DNA of 33,982 bases from JAPUDQ01 sp049644865 (GCA_049644865.1 JBARSV010000024.1:1-33982); one strand, 5' to 3'; shown: positions 15,471 to 23,210, numbered from the stretch's first letter. Notes: generated from the letters alone by a model not told the origin. Translations and numbers: made by a program.

Positions 15471-16315
15471 AAAATTTCACTTGCTAATCTCTTCCTCTCA
15501 TCTGAACTGCTAGTCCTTACTAACACAGAGTATTCGTGCGCCATGACACACGTGCGAACATAGTCTCTTTTGATAGTCCCGAATGCCTGTCCCAAGTGTT
15601 TTATACAATGCTCAACGACTTCTGGCCCAAGACGTGCCAATACTTTTAGCTCATTGTAGATCGTATCGTAGACACAATCTCCAAAATCGATCACGCCTAC
15701 CAAGTTATCCTGTTTATCAAATATGAGATTGCCTCCGTGCAGATCACCGTGCAAGATTGCCAGATGACTCTGCGAATAGACTTCGTCGCGAATCGACTTT
15801 AGACTTTCATACCATCTCAAGTATTGCCCAGACTTATCAGAGCGATGCGCCTCAGTATACCCCGCTATGACTTCATAGTACTCAAAAGAGTCGATTCTGG
15901 CCGACATACTACGATCAGGAAATGATGTCAGCCATGCTGGATCGACAACACCATTGAGTTCGTTGATAAATTGCGTTAGAGCTACAGCAAGTTCCGCTTT
16001 CTTATGAGAGTCGAACCTACAAATTTCACTGTTTTTACGGACATTACCAGGGATATATCGGCACACACCATACACCCCAGTTTTGTCATAGTCGACGACT
16101 ATTGGAATGCGTAGCGTCACCTTGCCTTTTAGCTTCTCCAATAACTCGCATTCAAACAACAAAGCTTTTTTGGCGGCTTCGTCTTTGGGAAATCGAAAGA
16201 CCAGTTCATCATCAACAATATATACCTCATTTTCCTCACCAGTATCAGAAAACCGAATAGTCTTTGCGTTTGGCATAAATGTACGAACTACGCCACGTTG
16301 TTCCTGAGCTGTCAT
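15449..16315 (-). CDS. Aminoglycoside-phosphotransferase-like (APH/choline kinase fold) kinase
   Basis: 288 aa. N-lobe with ENEVYIVDDELVFRFPKDEAAKKAL (Lys candidate), hinge PGNV, and the catalytic loop ILHGDLHGGNLIF (HGDxxxxN) followed by GVIDFGDCVYD (D-F-G-like metal site). Substrates of the family include aminoglycosides, homoserine and choline; a resistance role cannot be claimed. The C-terminus reads HEWGEV and the last bases are a copy of the polA 3' end (15449-15470), so the gene boundary was probably made by recombination. The start has GGAGAGG about 10 nt upstream, also from a copy of that repeat. Confidence 0.82.
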   Translation of the reverse strand: MTAQEQRGVVRTFMPNAKTIRFSDTGEENEVYIVDDELVFRFPKDEAAKKALLFECELLEKLKGKVTLRIPIVVDYDKTGVYGVCRYIPGNVRKNSEICRFDSHKKAELAVALTQFINELNGVVDPAWLTSFPDRSMSARIDSFEYYEVIAGYTEAHRSDKSGQYLRWYESLKSIRDEVYSQSHLAILHGDLHGGNLIFDKQDNLVGVIDFGDCVYDTIYNELKVLARLGPEVVEHCIKHLGQAFGTIKRDYVRTCVMAHEYSVLVRTSSSDERKRLASEILHEWGEV

Positions 16316-16318
16316 ACC

Positions 16319-16354
16319 CTACGCCTCTCCCCAATTCTCCCCTGCATACGCGTC
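16319..16354 (-). repeat. polA-3'-end repeat, copy 2
   Basis: Direct repeat of 17711-17746, with 22 of the last 24 bases identical and the rest differing only by transitions. With copy 1 it brackets the GHKL/STAS-like pair, and with copy 3 it brackets the APH-like kinase. Confidence 0.65.
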
Positions 16355-16390
16355 GGCAGAGTTGTGAATATTAGGTATAGCATGAGACAT
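16319..16390 (-). pseudogene. 23-codon ORF ending in a polA C-terminus remnant
   Basis: MSHAIPNIHNSADAYAGENW plus GEA. The last 12 codons (16319-16354) align in frame with the last 12 codons of polA (17711-17746): D-A-Y-A-GENWGEA against D-V-H-V-GENWGEV. I count 28 of 36 identical bases and all eight differences are transitions. GGAGG lies about 11 nt before the ATG, so the short ORF could be translated and hand ribosomes to the APH-like gene 3 nt downstream, but it most likely marks a recombination scar. Confidence 0.6.
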
Positions 16391-16394
16391 ACTG

Positions 16395-16679
16395 TTAACT
16401 TTCCTCCATATAATCAGCCACAATATTGATAATAGTTTTAATGACTTCGTTGCAATTGACAAATATAAGCAGATCATACACGTCATCACCGTATGTGCGA
16501 ATTGCATCACTGATAAGCGCGTGAACAAATGATTGCGTTGCGCCAGACACACCGGCAAAATCCAGTTTGACAAGGCGACCTTTTTCGAGCGCGGGCATAA
16601 TGGTCTGCACACGAATATCACGAGCAACGTCTTTGTTTTCCCCGAACTCTCCAACGTACTTTTTTATCACAATTGTCAT
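16395..16679 (-). CDS. STAS-like domain protein (DUF4325-like)
   Basis: 94 aa from the ATG at 16679, which is 8 nt after a consensus AGGAGG. An N-terminal segment (VIKKYVGEFGENKDVARDIR) leads to a STAS-like core (KLDFAGVSGATQSFVHALISDAIRTYGD, then LLIFVNCNEVIKTIINIV), as in the DUF4325 group that is usually encoded next to a GHKL ATPase. By analogy with SpoIIAA/SpoIIAB it may be a partner or substrate of the ATPase encoded just upstream, whose stop codon lies inside its ribosome-binding site. The DUF assignment is from memory of the family pattern. Confidence 0.7.
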   Translation of the reverse strand: MTIVIKKYVGEFGENKDVARDIRVQTIMPALEKGRLVKLDFAGVSGATQSFVHALISDAIRTYGDDVYDLLIFVNCNEVIKTIINIVADYMEES

Positions 16680-16691
16680 ACTCATCACCTC

Positions 16692-17657
16692 CTAATAAAA
16701 CTGTGGTCGTTTATAGCGAGCCTTGCGTCGTTCTTTGACAGCGTCGCTATAAGTTTTACGAATAATAGCAAGTAGATCTTGAAATTGTTCTGTCTGGTCC
16801 AGTGATATATCGACCGCGACCAGCGTACCTCCGAGACAGGGTGCTGTATTCATCTCTGCATGATTATCTTTCGATGGATCAGCGTTGAGCCGTGGTAGTT
16901 TTTTTGTAGGACGCCTTAGATGAAGCTTGTACAAGCCTTGCCCGCTATAGATCAAGAAGTAATTACGACTCACGCTGGCCATCGATTTGATAAAGAACAG
17001 CCCAGCGCCGGCGTTAAGTTCAGTCCCGCCTTCACGCCTAGTTGTCCCAGTAATACCTGGTACCAAGGCGAGCTTTAATGCTTCGATATCATTTTTTGTC
17101 GGCCATGATGCACCAAGCGATTGGCGCACGCCAATGCCGCCGTCGCAAATACCAATCCTGACGGTGCGAGATTTTTGGTAATATTGTGCGGCAACTACCG
17201 CTCCAATCGGTGAGACAGCATGCTCAAGAACGTTACGGAGTAGCTCGCCCACGACATATTTGATCGCATCTGCTTGCTCAGGAGCAAGATGAAGCAATGG
17301 AATCATGTCGGTAATAAATGCACTTTGCTCGGTCTGCGTTTTGATAACTGTTAGTGGCACAAACCGCCCTGCCGGTTCGTGTTCGGTAATGATGAACGGT
17401 GAGCGCTGATCTAGTACTTTAAACAACCCCATACGCTCAAGATAATGCCCCGAACTAGCGACGATATTATCAAATCTCACATTTTCTCGACCAACCTTAA
17501 GCCCTAGCGCAGCAACAAAAGAAAGTACGGCAGGGTGCACGCTTATCCAGCGATCATGCGTAGTAATCTCCAGCGTATCGGGGTGAGACATATCAACCGA
17601 TCGCAAAAAACCATTAAAGTTACCGATATAAGCCGAGTTTGGCAAATGAACTCTCAT
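16692..17657 (-). CDS. GHKL-superfamily ATPase (histidine-kinase/anti-sigma-like)
   Basis: 321 aa. The N-terminal 120 residues are not recognised (contain DRWISVHPAVLSFVAALGLKVG). The GHKL domain follows: N-box VVGELLRNVLEHAV (E and N ligands), G1 box GICDGGIGVRQSL (D-x-G-x-G) and G2 box NAGAGLFFIKSMA. No phospho-accepting His box or membrane part is seen, so this is not a classical sensor kinase. It resembles the ATPase of GHKL/STAS-like pairs. TTTACA / N17 / TAAGAT ends 6 nt before the ATG, and a 12-bp inverted repeat spans the promoter. Its position between polA-end repeats suggests it arrived as a unit with the STAS-like gene. Confidence 0.75.
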   Translation of the reverse strand: MRVHLPNSAYIGNFNGFLRSVDMSHPDTLEITTHDRWISVHPAVLSFVAALGLKVGRENVRFDNIVASSGHYLERMGLFKVLDQRSPFIITEHEPAGRFVPLTVIKTQTEQSAFITDMIPLLHLAPEQADAIKYVVGELLRNVLEHAVSPIGAVVAAQYYQKSRTVRIGICDGGIGVRQSLGASWPTKNDIEALKLALVPGITGTTRREGGTELNAGAGLFFIKSMASVSRNYFLIYSGQGLYKLHLRRPTKKLPRLNADPSKDNHAEMNTAPCLGGTLVAVDISLDQTEQFQDLLAIIRKTYSDAVKERRKARYKRPQFY

Positions 17658-17663
17658 GTTTGT

Positions 17664-17710
17664 ATCTTACCTGTATACGACGTTTTTGTAAATATGTAGT
17701 ATACAGGTAA
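17664..17710 (-). promoter_or_regulatory. Promoter and inverted-repeat operator of the GHKL/STAS-like pair
   Basis: Perfect 12-bp arms TTACCTGTATAC (17667-17678) and GTATACAGGTAA (17699-17710), 20 nt apart, fill the gap after the polA stop. On the minus strand TTTACA (17687-17692), 17 nt, TAAGAT (17664-17669) lies within it, and one arm overlaps the -10 box. There is no T-run, so a terminator is unlikely. Confidence 0.6.
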
Positions 17711-17746
17711 TTACACCTCTCCCCAATTCTCCCCCACGTGCACATC
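17711..17746 (-). repeat. polA-3'-end repeat, copy 1 (native)
   Basis: Last 12 codons of polA, encoding the conserved Pol I ending V-G-E-N-W. Taken as the original copy because GENW is the normal C-terminal motif of bacterial DNA polymerase I. Confidence 0.6.
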
Positions 17747-20434
17747 AACCTGCAGTTTGATCGCAAGGTCGGGGTAGATGTTTTCCATCGTATCTTTTAA
17801 TATCTCACCGACTTTTTCGGCATTTTCCCGCGGGCATTCGACGAGGATAGAGTCGTGGATTTGGAGGACTTGGACGCCGAGTGGATTTTGGATTTTGGAT
17901 TTTGGATTTTGGAGAGCATGAACTTGTTGAGAAGATTGAGGGCGTGCGCCAGCCGCAGACGAGCGATGATCATCTGAGGATAGTGTGGCCGCCTCGGCCA
18001 GCCCAGCGCCACGGGCGGACGAAGTCCCCCGTAGAGTGTTATCCGAAGATGATTGTCGGGAGTCTGCGGGGTCGTTGAGCTGGCGCTCAACAGCCAGCAT
18101 CGCGAGCTTCATCAAATCCGCTTCCGTACCTTGTATCGGCATGTTCGCTGCCTGGCGCTCAGCGCTCGCACGAACAATAAAGTTGCTCGATTTGACATCT
18201 GGTGTGGGTCGTCTGCGACCAAAATACGTCTCGACGTAGCCATCGGTTTTGGCCCGAGCAATCGTGTCGTCGATGTACTTCCTGATCGGTGCGCGCAAAC
18301 GGAAATATTCATCTATAAATACCTTTGCATCATGAAAACTCATGCCCGTGGCAGCAGCGAGCCCATGTGGGCTCATACCGTAGAGTACGCCGAAATTGAT
18401 CACCTTCGCATCGCGCCGCTGAGCCTTGGTGACATCGTCGAGCGGTATTTTGTAGACTTCGCTCGCCGTTTTGGCATGGATATCAGTGCCTGCATTGAAG
18501 TCGTTGATCATCTTCGCGTCGCCCGCCAACACTGCCGCGAGCCGCAGCTCAAATTGGCTGTAGTCGGCACTGACAAAGACGTTGCCAGGGCTGGGAATAA
18601 ATGCCTCACGTATCCGCCGCCCCTGCTCGGTTCGTACCGGTATATTTTGCAAATTCGGATCAGCACTACTGAGCCGCCCTGTGGCCGCAACATCTTGACG
18701 AAAGGTCGTGTGCAGCCGCGACTCATCATCAACCAGTTTCGGCAACGCCTCGACATAGGTGCTCTGCAGCTTGGTTAATTCACGATATTGCTCGATCAAC
18801 TCTATGATCGGATGTGAGCCACGCAGCTTGTCGAGTTCGCTCTGCCCAGTACTGTACCCCGTCTTACCTTTCTTAATCCCGATGGTGCTTAGGCCCAGTT
18901 TTTCATACAACACCTCACTTAATTGTGCAGGCGAGCTGATGTTAAATTCACTTCCTACTAGCTTGTACATCTGTTGCTGAGTGTTGTCTATTTGTTCGGA
19001 TAACTCTTTTTGCATATTACCGAGCATCTCAGTGTCCAGTATGATACCACGATGCTCCATCCGCGCCAAAAGCGGTATGAGTGGAAAATCGATGTCGCGA
19101 GCGACACGTTCAAGCATAGGTAATTTGGCGAGTTGGTTAGACTGTTCAGCATGGAGCGCCCAGATAGCCGCAATTGCCTCAAGGGCGTTCGATTGATCTA
19201 TCCCTGCAAGGTCACAGAGTTCGCGAGACTTACGTAATGGATCCATCAGAAACGCAGCATGGCGGGTATCGAACGTAGTTGAGGGTAGATTTTGGATTTT
19301 GGATTTTAGAAGGAAACGCAAAAGTGTATCGGCATCGTAGGTAATCACATTGGCATTGGCGAGATGCGTGTCGATGTCTTTAACCGACACTTTGCAGGCA
19401 GTTTCCTTATCCGCCGAGGCATAGAGCTGGTCGCCGTCGAGATAGAGCACGATGTGGTCAGTCATGGTTAGTTTGACCGACTCCGCTTCGCTCCATTTCG
19501 CCTCATTGGCTGGTTTTATCTCTTGAAATTCCGGCTGGTCGCTCGCCACCACGGCGTCACTACGCATGCCACTCGGCAAATTGCGTAGCAGCGAACGGAA
19601 CTCTAGCCGAGTCAGCACGGTTTTGAGTTTCAGGGTATCGAGGTCGGTGATATCCATCGCCTCCAGATCGAGGTCAAATGGTGCATCGCGGTACAGGGTA
19701 CAGATCTCATGGCTGAGGTACGCTGAATCGCGGCCAGCCTCGAGTTTGCGTGCCACCGCTCCCTTGACCTGCCACAAGTTCTCATAGACACCATCAAGTG
19801 TCTCGTAGCTCTGTAGTAGACTAATCGCCGTCTTCTCACCGATACCGGGCACGCCAGGGATATTATCTGAGCTATCTCCCTTGAGTGACTTTAGGTCTAA
19901 GAATTGGTCGACACGCAGGCCGTATTTTTCGGTAAAACTCTCAGGGTGAAACAGCTCGATGTTACTAAAGCCTTTTTTGAGTGCATAGACATGGGTTAGT
20001 GGCCCAACACACTGCAGCGCATCGAGGTCGCTCGTGATCAGGCAGGTTTCGATGCCGACGGCAGCGGCTTTCTCTGCCAGCGTACACATGATGTCATCGG
20101 CCTCATAGTCATCGGCCTCATAGAGCGGCCACGAAAACGCCTCAAGCAGCTCATATAGCAGCGGTATTTGCGCGTAAAAATCCGGCGGCGCGGGCTTGCG
20201 ACCAGCTTTATACTCCGGATAGAGCGCTTTGCGCCTACGGATATTGGTATGTGGCTTGTCCCACGCTACGCACACGTAGTCGGGTTTGAGCTTCTTGATG
20301 AGTTCGAGCGACAGCGCCGCAAAACCATACACCCCGCCCGTCGGCGTGCCATCGCGCGTGCTGAGATTTGGCATGGCGTAATACCCGCGGTAAAACACAC
20401 TCTTGCCATCGATAATTGCTAGCCTCTTAGTCAT
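17711..20434 (-). CDS. polA: DNA polymerase I
   Basis: 907 aa. 5' nuclease domain about 1-290 (opening LAIIDGKSVFYRGYYAMP, ADDYEADD acid cluster, PGVPGIGEKTAISLLQ helix-hairpin-helix). A proofreading-like domain (about 310-470) lacks recognisable catalytic acids, so it is probably inactive. Polymerase domain: motif A ADYSQFELR (about 625), motif B RRDAKVINFGVLYG (about 673), motif C QIHDSILVE (about 861), where the usual Glu after Asp is Ser. About 70 extra residues (784-853) lie between the helix ending VERQL and motif C. They derive from a hairpin-forming element (17953-18069) and a GGATTTT heptamer tract (17883-17912). A second heptamer tract sits in the proofreading-like domain. TATACT (20441-20446) ends 6 nt before the ATG. 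Confidence 0.95.
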   Translation of the reverse strand: MTKRLAIIDGKSVFYRGYYAMPNLSTRDGTPTGGVYGFAALSLELIKKLKPDYVCVAWDKPHTNIRRRKALYPEYKAGRKPAPPDFYAQIPLLYELLEAFSWPLYEADDYEADDIMCTLAEKAAAVGIETCLITSDLDALQCVGPLTHVYALKKGFSNIELFHPESFTEKYGLRVDQFLDLKSLKGDSSDNIPGVPGIGEKTAISLLQSYETLDGVYENLWQVKGAVARKLEAGRDSAYLSHEICTLYRDAPFDLDLEAMDITDLDTLKLKTVLTRLEFRSLLRNLPSGMRSDAVVASDQPEFQEIKPANEAKWSEAESVKLTMTDHIVLYLDGDQLYASADKETACKVSVKDIDTHLANANVITYDADTLLRFLLKSKIQNLPSTTFDTRHAAFLMDPLRKSRELCDLAGIDQSNALEAIAAIWALHAEQSNQLAKLPMLERVARDIDFPLIPLLARMEHRGIILDTEMLGNMQKELSEQIDNTQQQMYKLVGSEFNISSPAQLSEVLYEKLGLSTIGIKKGKTGYSTGQSELDKLRGSHPIIELIEQYRELTKLQSTYVEALPKLVDDESRLHTTFRQDVAATGRLSSADPNLQNIPVRTEQGRRIREAFIPSPGNVFVSADYSQFELRLAAVLAGDAKMINDFNAGTDIHAKTASEVYKIPLDDVTKAQRRDAKVINFGVLYGMSPHGLAAATGMSFHDAKVFIDEYFRLRAPIRKYIDDTIARAKTDGYVETYFGRRRPTPDVKSSNFIVRASAERQAANMPIQGTEADLMKLAMLAVERQLNDPADSRQSSSDNTLRGTSSARGAGLAEAATLSSDDHRSSAAGARPQSSQQVHALQNPKSKIQNPLGVQVLQIHDSILVECPRENAEKVGEILKDTMENIYPDLAIKLQVDVHVGENWGEV
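17883..17912. repeat. GGATTTT heptamer repeat inside polA
   Basis: Four perfect tandem copies of GGATTTT plus GGA. On the coding strand it reads as the peptide period K-I-Q-N-P-K-S (QNPKSKIQNP). Any frame of this heptamer gives the same seven-residue cycle and no stop. Confidence 0.85.
17953..18069. mobile_element. MITE-like hairpin element inserted in frame in polA
   Basis: 117 bp with imperfect inverted ends of about 33 bp (17953-17985 and 18037-18069). The outer 8 bases CCGCAGAC are identical, followed by matching CGA, ATCATCT and GGATA blocks. The centre holds a further stem (CGGGCGGAC, GAA loop, GTCCCCCG, about 18012-18032). It keeps the polA frame open and encodes a Ser/Ala/Arg-rich low-complexity peptide. 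No transposase is encoded, so it could be a small non-autonomous element or another type of palindromic repeat. Confidence 0.55.
19287..19310. repeat. GGATTTT heptamer repeat inside polA, second site
   Basis: AGATTTT, GGATTTT, GGATTTT, AGA. Encodes LLKSKIQN in the degenerate proofreading-like domain. Confidence 0.8.
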
Positions 20435-20448
20435 ATGTCTAGTATACG

Positions 20449-20724
20449 CTACCCTGCTCGTCGAGCTCCCCTGCGTTTACGACGCTCCTTAAGAGTTAAA
20501 CCTCCCCACACAACGTCATCCTTACTATCGACAAGGCCCGAATTCATCGCATAGTCGAGACACGCTAACCTCACAGCGCATTGACCACACACCTCTTTCG
20601 CCTGGCGCTCTCTTTCAGTTTTCTCCTTTGGTGTCTCTCCGTTCAACTGCACAAAAAGATGCTCAGTCCGCGGACCACATGCCGAACGCTCCATCCAGCT
20701 TATATCTCTTACTGAGGTACTCAT
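20449..20724 (-). CDS. WhiB-family iron-sulfur regulator
   Basis: 91 aa from the ATG at 20724. Four conserved cysteines (C16, C46, C49, C55: SACGP and VCGQCAVRLAC) to hold a [4Fe-4S] cluster, then the beta-turn VVWGG (71-75) and a basic tail LKERRKRRGARR for DNA binding. This is the full WhiB layout. Wbl proteins are hallmarks of Actinobacteria and act with the main sigma factor, so its presence here fits transfer from an actinobacterial host or phage, or a Saccharibacterial branch of the family. TACAAT (20731-20736) ends 6 nt before the chosen ATG. Confidence 0.85.
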   Translation of the reverse strand: MSTSVRDISWMERSACGPRTEHLFVQLNGETPKEKTERERQAKEVCGQCAVRLACLDYAMNSGLVDSKDDVVWGGLTLKERRKRRGARRAG

Positions 20725-20770
20725 ACTAGGATTGTACCCATAGTGCGCCAAAATCAAAAGCACAGGCGTT

Positions 20771-20999
20771 TTTATGAACGGAGGCTGAGCCGCTGGTAGA
20801 CGTCTACCATAAACTCCTCGAGCGAGCCGGCGTTTTCTACCACGATATCGGCCATATCTCTATACCGCGGATGTTAAAATATTCGTCGTTAGGCCTAGCG
20901 TACATTTCTTTTTCTTCATTAGCGATAAATTGGTCGAGGGTTAGCTCGGTCTCAGTATCACGAGCCCGTGAATGGGTACCTTGTAGTGAGATAAGAAGC
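20771..20999 (-). pseudogene. Frameshifted 3' fragment of a P-loop nucleotide kinase gene
   Basis: Starts directly after the stop of the WhiB-like gene and has no start of its own. It reads LLISLQGTHSRARDTETELT, LDQFIANEEKEMY, NDEYFNIRGIE and then, after a frameshift near 20853-20858, MADIVVENAGSLEEFMVDVY. This order (TLDQFI..EE, then IEMADIVVENAGSLEEF) is the C-terminal part of dephospho-CoA-kinase/AAA_18-like kinases, as in the intact protein at 21631-22197 (QEDIMRRDVEEI, AFADYYLMND). The N-terminal P-loop half is missing. Confidence 0.6.
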
Positions 21000-21001
21000 T
21001 T

Positions 21002-21382
21002 CTAGGCAGCACTGTCGTTGTTACGAGCACGTTTTCTTTCGTCTGAAGTCATCCCGGCACGAATATAAGGCGCTGTATCATCTACTGCTGATCGGCTACA
21101 GGATACTTGGACTACGCACATGTGGCACGCAGCCCTTGCAATATCAGCTACCCACGCCTCCCCTCGCTTGGGACTAAATATTTCAGGCATTTCTTGACAT
21201 GCAGGCGCTCCAATAAGAACGAGGTCAGTTCTATAATGCTTGAGATAGCCCTCTGCCCGTTCCATCACAATCTTTCGCAATCTTCGCCGATCTTTTTCAG
21301 GAAGCGGAAGGCTTTTGTCGCGCAGCATCTCAAGTGCACAACCGCCAATCGCCTCACCTGGAATATAGGGCGTGTTACTCAT
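21002..21382 (-). CDS. Divergent WhiB-like protein
   Basis: 126 aa. The C-terminal half has four cysteines with WhiB spacing (C62; C86 and C89 as CHMC; C95) followed by IRAGMTSDERKRARN, which corresponds to the G-(I/V)-W/R-x-G-(L/M)-T-x-x-E-R motif. The N-terminal 55 residues are a charged helix not usual in WhiB. The WGG turn is replaced by RAG, as in more divergent phage and actinobacterial forms. Start uncertain: the frame continues to a TTG at 21406. A GATAAT box lies at 21418-21423. Confidence 0.65.
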   Translation of the reverse strand: MSNTPYIPGEAIGGCALEMLRDKSLPLPEKDRRRLRKIVMERAEGYLKHYRTDLVLIGAPACQEMPEIFSPKRGEAWVADIARAACHMCVVQVSCSRSAVDDTAPYIRAGMTSDERKRARNNDSAA

Positions 21383-21630
21383 GGCTGCACTCGCATCCTC
21401 AAACAATAAAATTGTGGATTATCTGCACGCACGACAGCGAGCCTTCCTATAGCCTTCATTGCTGTCTTGCGACACAATGCCAGATTTCTCTGAGTTTGCA
21501 GCCACCAGCCAGCGCATACTAAACTATCATCCACGTATTGACTCCTTATTTACGAACATCATACTATGACAGATATGAAATAAAAAGCTCGAGCATCTCA
21601 GATCACAAAAAATCATTTATACTAGTTGAT

Positions 21631-22197
21631 ATGCAATCACCCACCATCATCGCTATCCTCGGCATGGCAGGCAGCGGCAAAGGTACCGTCGTCGATTATC
21701 TCACCGAAAACTACCACGCACCGAAAGTGTATTTTGGTGGCATGGTATATGAAGAAGTTGAGAAGCGCGGGCTCGACATCGTCCGTGACGAAAAGATGGT
21801 CCGCGAAGACATGCGCATGACTGAAGGCCCCGCTGTCATGGCTAAACGCGCCGCCACACGGGCGAGAGAACTATTGGACGGAGATGCCAAATTTGTCGTT
21901 CTCGACGGTGTGTACTCATGGAGTGAGGATACCTATCTACGTGAGACTTTTGGCGAAAAGTATGTCTCCTTTGCCGTCGTCGCCCCAAAGAACCTTCGCT
22001 ACCAGCGCGTCGTCGCCCGACAAGATGCCCACCGTCAGTACACTCAAGAAGATATCATGCGCCGTGACGTTGAGGAAATAAAAAACATCGAAAAAGGCGG
22101 CCCAATCGCGTTCGCCGATTACTACCTCATGAACGACCACAATATCGATAATCTACGACGACAAACCGACGTACTGATGCACCAGCTTGGTTACTAG
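21631..22197 (+). CDS. P-loop nucleotide kinase (AAA_18/dephospho-CoA-kinase-like)
   Basis: 188 aa. P-loop GMAGSGKGTVVDYL near the N-terminus, substrate-side segment VYFGGMVYEEVEKRG, Walker-B-like FVVLDGVYSW, LID-like RYQRVVARQ and a C-terminal AFADYYLMNDHNIDNL. Predicted to phosphorylate a nucleotide or nucleoside-like substrate in the cytoplasm; the exact substrate is unknown. TATACT (21618-21623) ends 7 nt before the ATG, which favours this start over the in-frame ATG at 21538. A broken relative lies at 20771-20999. Confidence 0.78.
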   Translation: MQSPTIIAILGMAGSGKGTVVDYLTENYHAPKVYFGGMVYEEVEKRGLDIVRDEKMVREDMRMTEGPAVMAKRAATRARELLDGDAKFVVLDGVYSWSEDTYLRETFGEKYVSFAVVAPKNLRYQRVVARQDAHRQYTQEDIMRRDVEEIKNIEKGGPIAFADYYLMNDHNIDNLRRQTDVLMHQLGY

Positions 22198-22199
22198 CA

Positions 22200-23210
22200 T
22201 TACGCGACCATGCGTTGTTCGAAAGTGAGAGTCTCACCATGAGCTGGCGAGACCACCCATACACCAAATGGAGCCTTGCCCACATATAATTGTCCTCGAC
22301 CATTAAGATGTGTCGCCGATGCCGACAGCCCACGACGACCTAATCGTCGAGGTGTGCCATTGAAAAACACTACTTCGCCATCCGCCTGCAGTGTCTGTTG
22401 GTCATCAATCCGGTGACTGTCACGACTAATCCTTTTAACCGGCAACCGCCGTGTCGTCAGTCCCGCAATCACATCCCGCGCCATAACAAGTGGGTTACCG
22501 AGCTCATGGTCATAATGCCATATGAACCCAGGGTCAGTTATAGTTGGGTCAGTTAACTGTACCCTCGTTATCTCAGGGCCATTGAGATAGACGTCGTGTT
22601 CCTTGCCAGACATGATATGTCCGCCAACAAGACTGGTACCATAATACCTCAGTGCCATTCCCAGCCCATGAGCTAGTTTCAGCGAAGGATGCATCTGTTC
22701 GCGCTGATGACGAATATCTGGCGCATCAGCTATTGAACCTATCTCGGCCGTCAGATTACGACCGGCATAGAGCAATGCCCACCGACGCCACACCACACCA
22801 TCTGGTTTATCAGGCTCAAATCGTAATTCTATCGGGTATGCTTTCACGTATCGTGAAGACGTGATGACCTCATCGGGCGAAGCTGACCCATTAGCCCACC
22901 TGTCAGCATTGTTCATAAAACCATTGCGCAAAAAGCCAACCGATATATCAGCAGCGTGTCGTGTGCCATCATGGATACACCGCGCCACTGAATTGACCGC
23001 GATACTCGCCATGCCATCACCACCATATGAGAATACTCTGTTCCCTGGTTTCAGTTCCTCGCTGACGACCGCAACATTTTCCTCAAAAACCGGGGACACT
23101 GTCTCAATGGTACTACCCGCACCATGACGTTTTCGCCATTCCCCCGCCTTATGCTGTCCCGCCTCGTTTGGCTTGTAGAGCAGGACATTGGTCATATCAC
23201 ACTCAAGCAT
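22200..23210 (-). CDS. Diacylglycerol/lipid-kinase-like protein
   Basis: 336 aa. The nucleotide-binding loop is VFSYGGDGMASIAVNSV (GGDG motif of the DAGK/YegS/sphingosine kinase and NAD kinase fold), followed by SVGFLRNGFMNN in place of the usual P-x-G-T-x-N. The C-terminal beta domain ends LYVGKAPFGVWVVSPAHGETLTF. The altered second motif makes lipid kinase activity uncertain. It starts 7 nt after the rpoD stop and belongs to the dnaG-rpoD transcript. An alternative ATG lies at 23195. Confidence 0.68.
   Translation of the reverse strand: MLECDMTNVLLYKPNEAGQHKAGEWRKRHGAGSTIETVSPVFEENVAVVSEELKPGNRVFSYGGDGMASIAVNSVARCIHDGTRHAADISVGFLRNGFMNNADRWANGSASPDEVITSSRYVKAYPIELRFEPDKPDGVVWRRWALLYAGRNLTAEIGSIADAPDIRHQREQMHPSLKLAHGLGMALRYYGTSLVGGHIMSGKEHDVYLNGPEITRVQLTDPTITDPGFIWHYDHELGNPLVMARDVIAGLTTRRLPVKRISRDSHRIDDQQTLQADGEVVFFNGTPRRLGRRGLSASATHLNGRGQLYVGKAPFGVWVVSPAHGETLTFEQRMVA

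Noticed and set aside
17797..18090. 97-codon minus-strand frame overlapping polA
   Set aside because: It runs through the inserted hairpin and heptamer sequence in another frame, and polA is clearly the real gene.
21419..21517. 32-codon minus-strand ORF ending in ARCRACR upstream of the second WhiB-like gene
   Set aside because: Too short and without clear start signals; the Cys pattern is suggestive but not enough.
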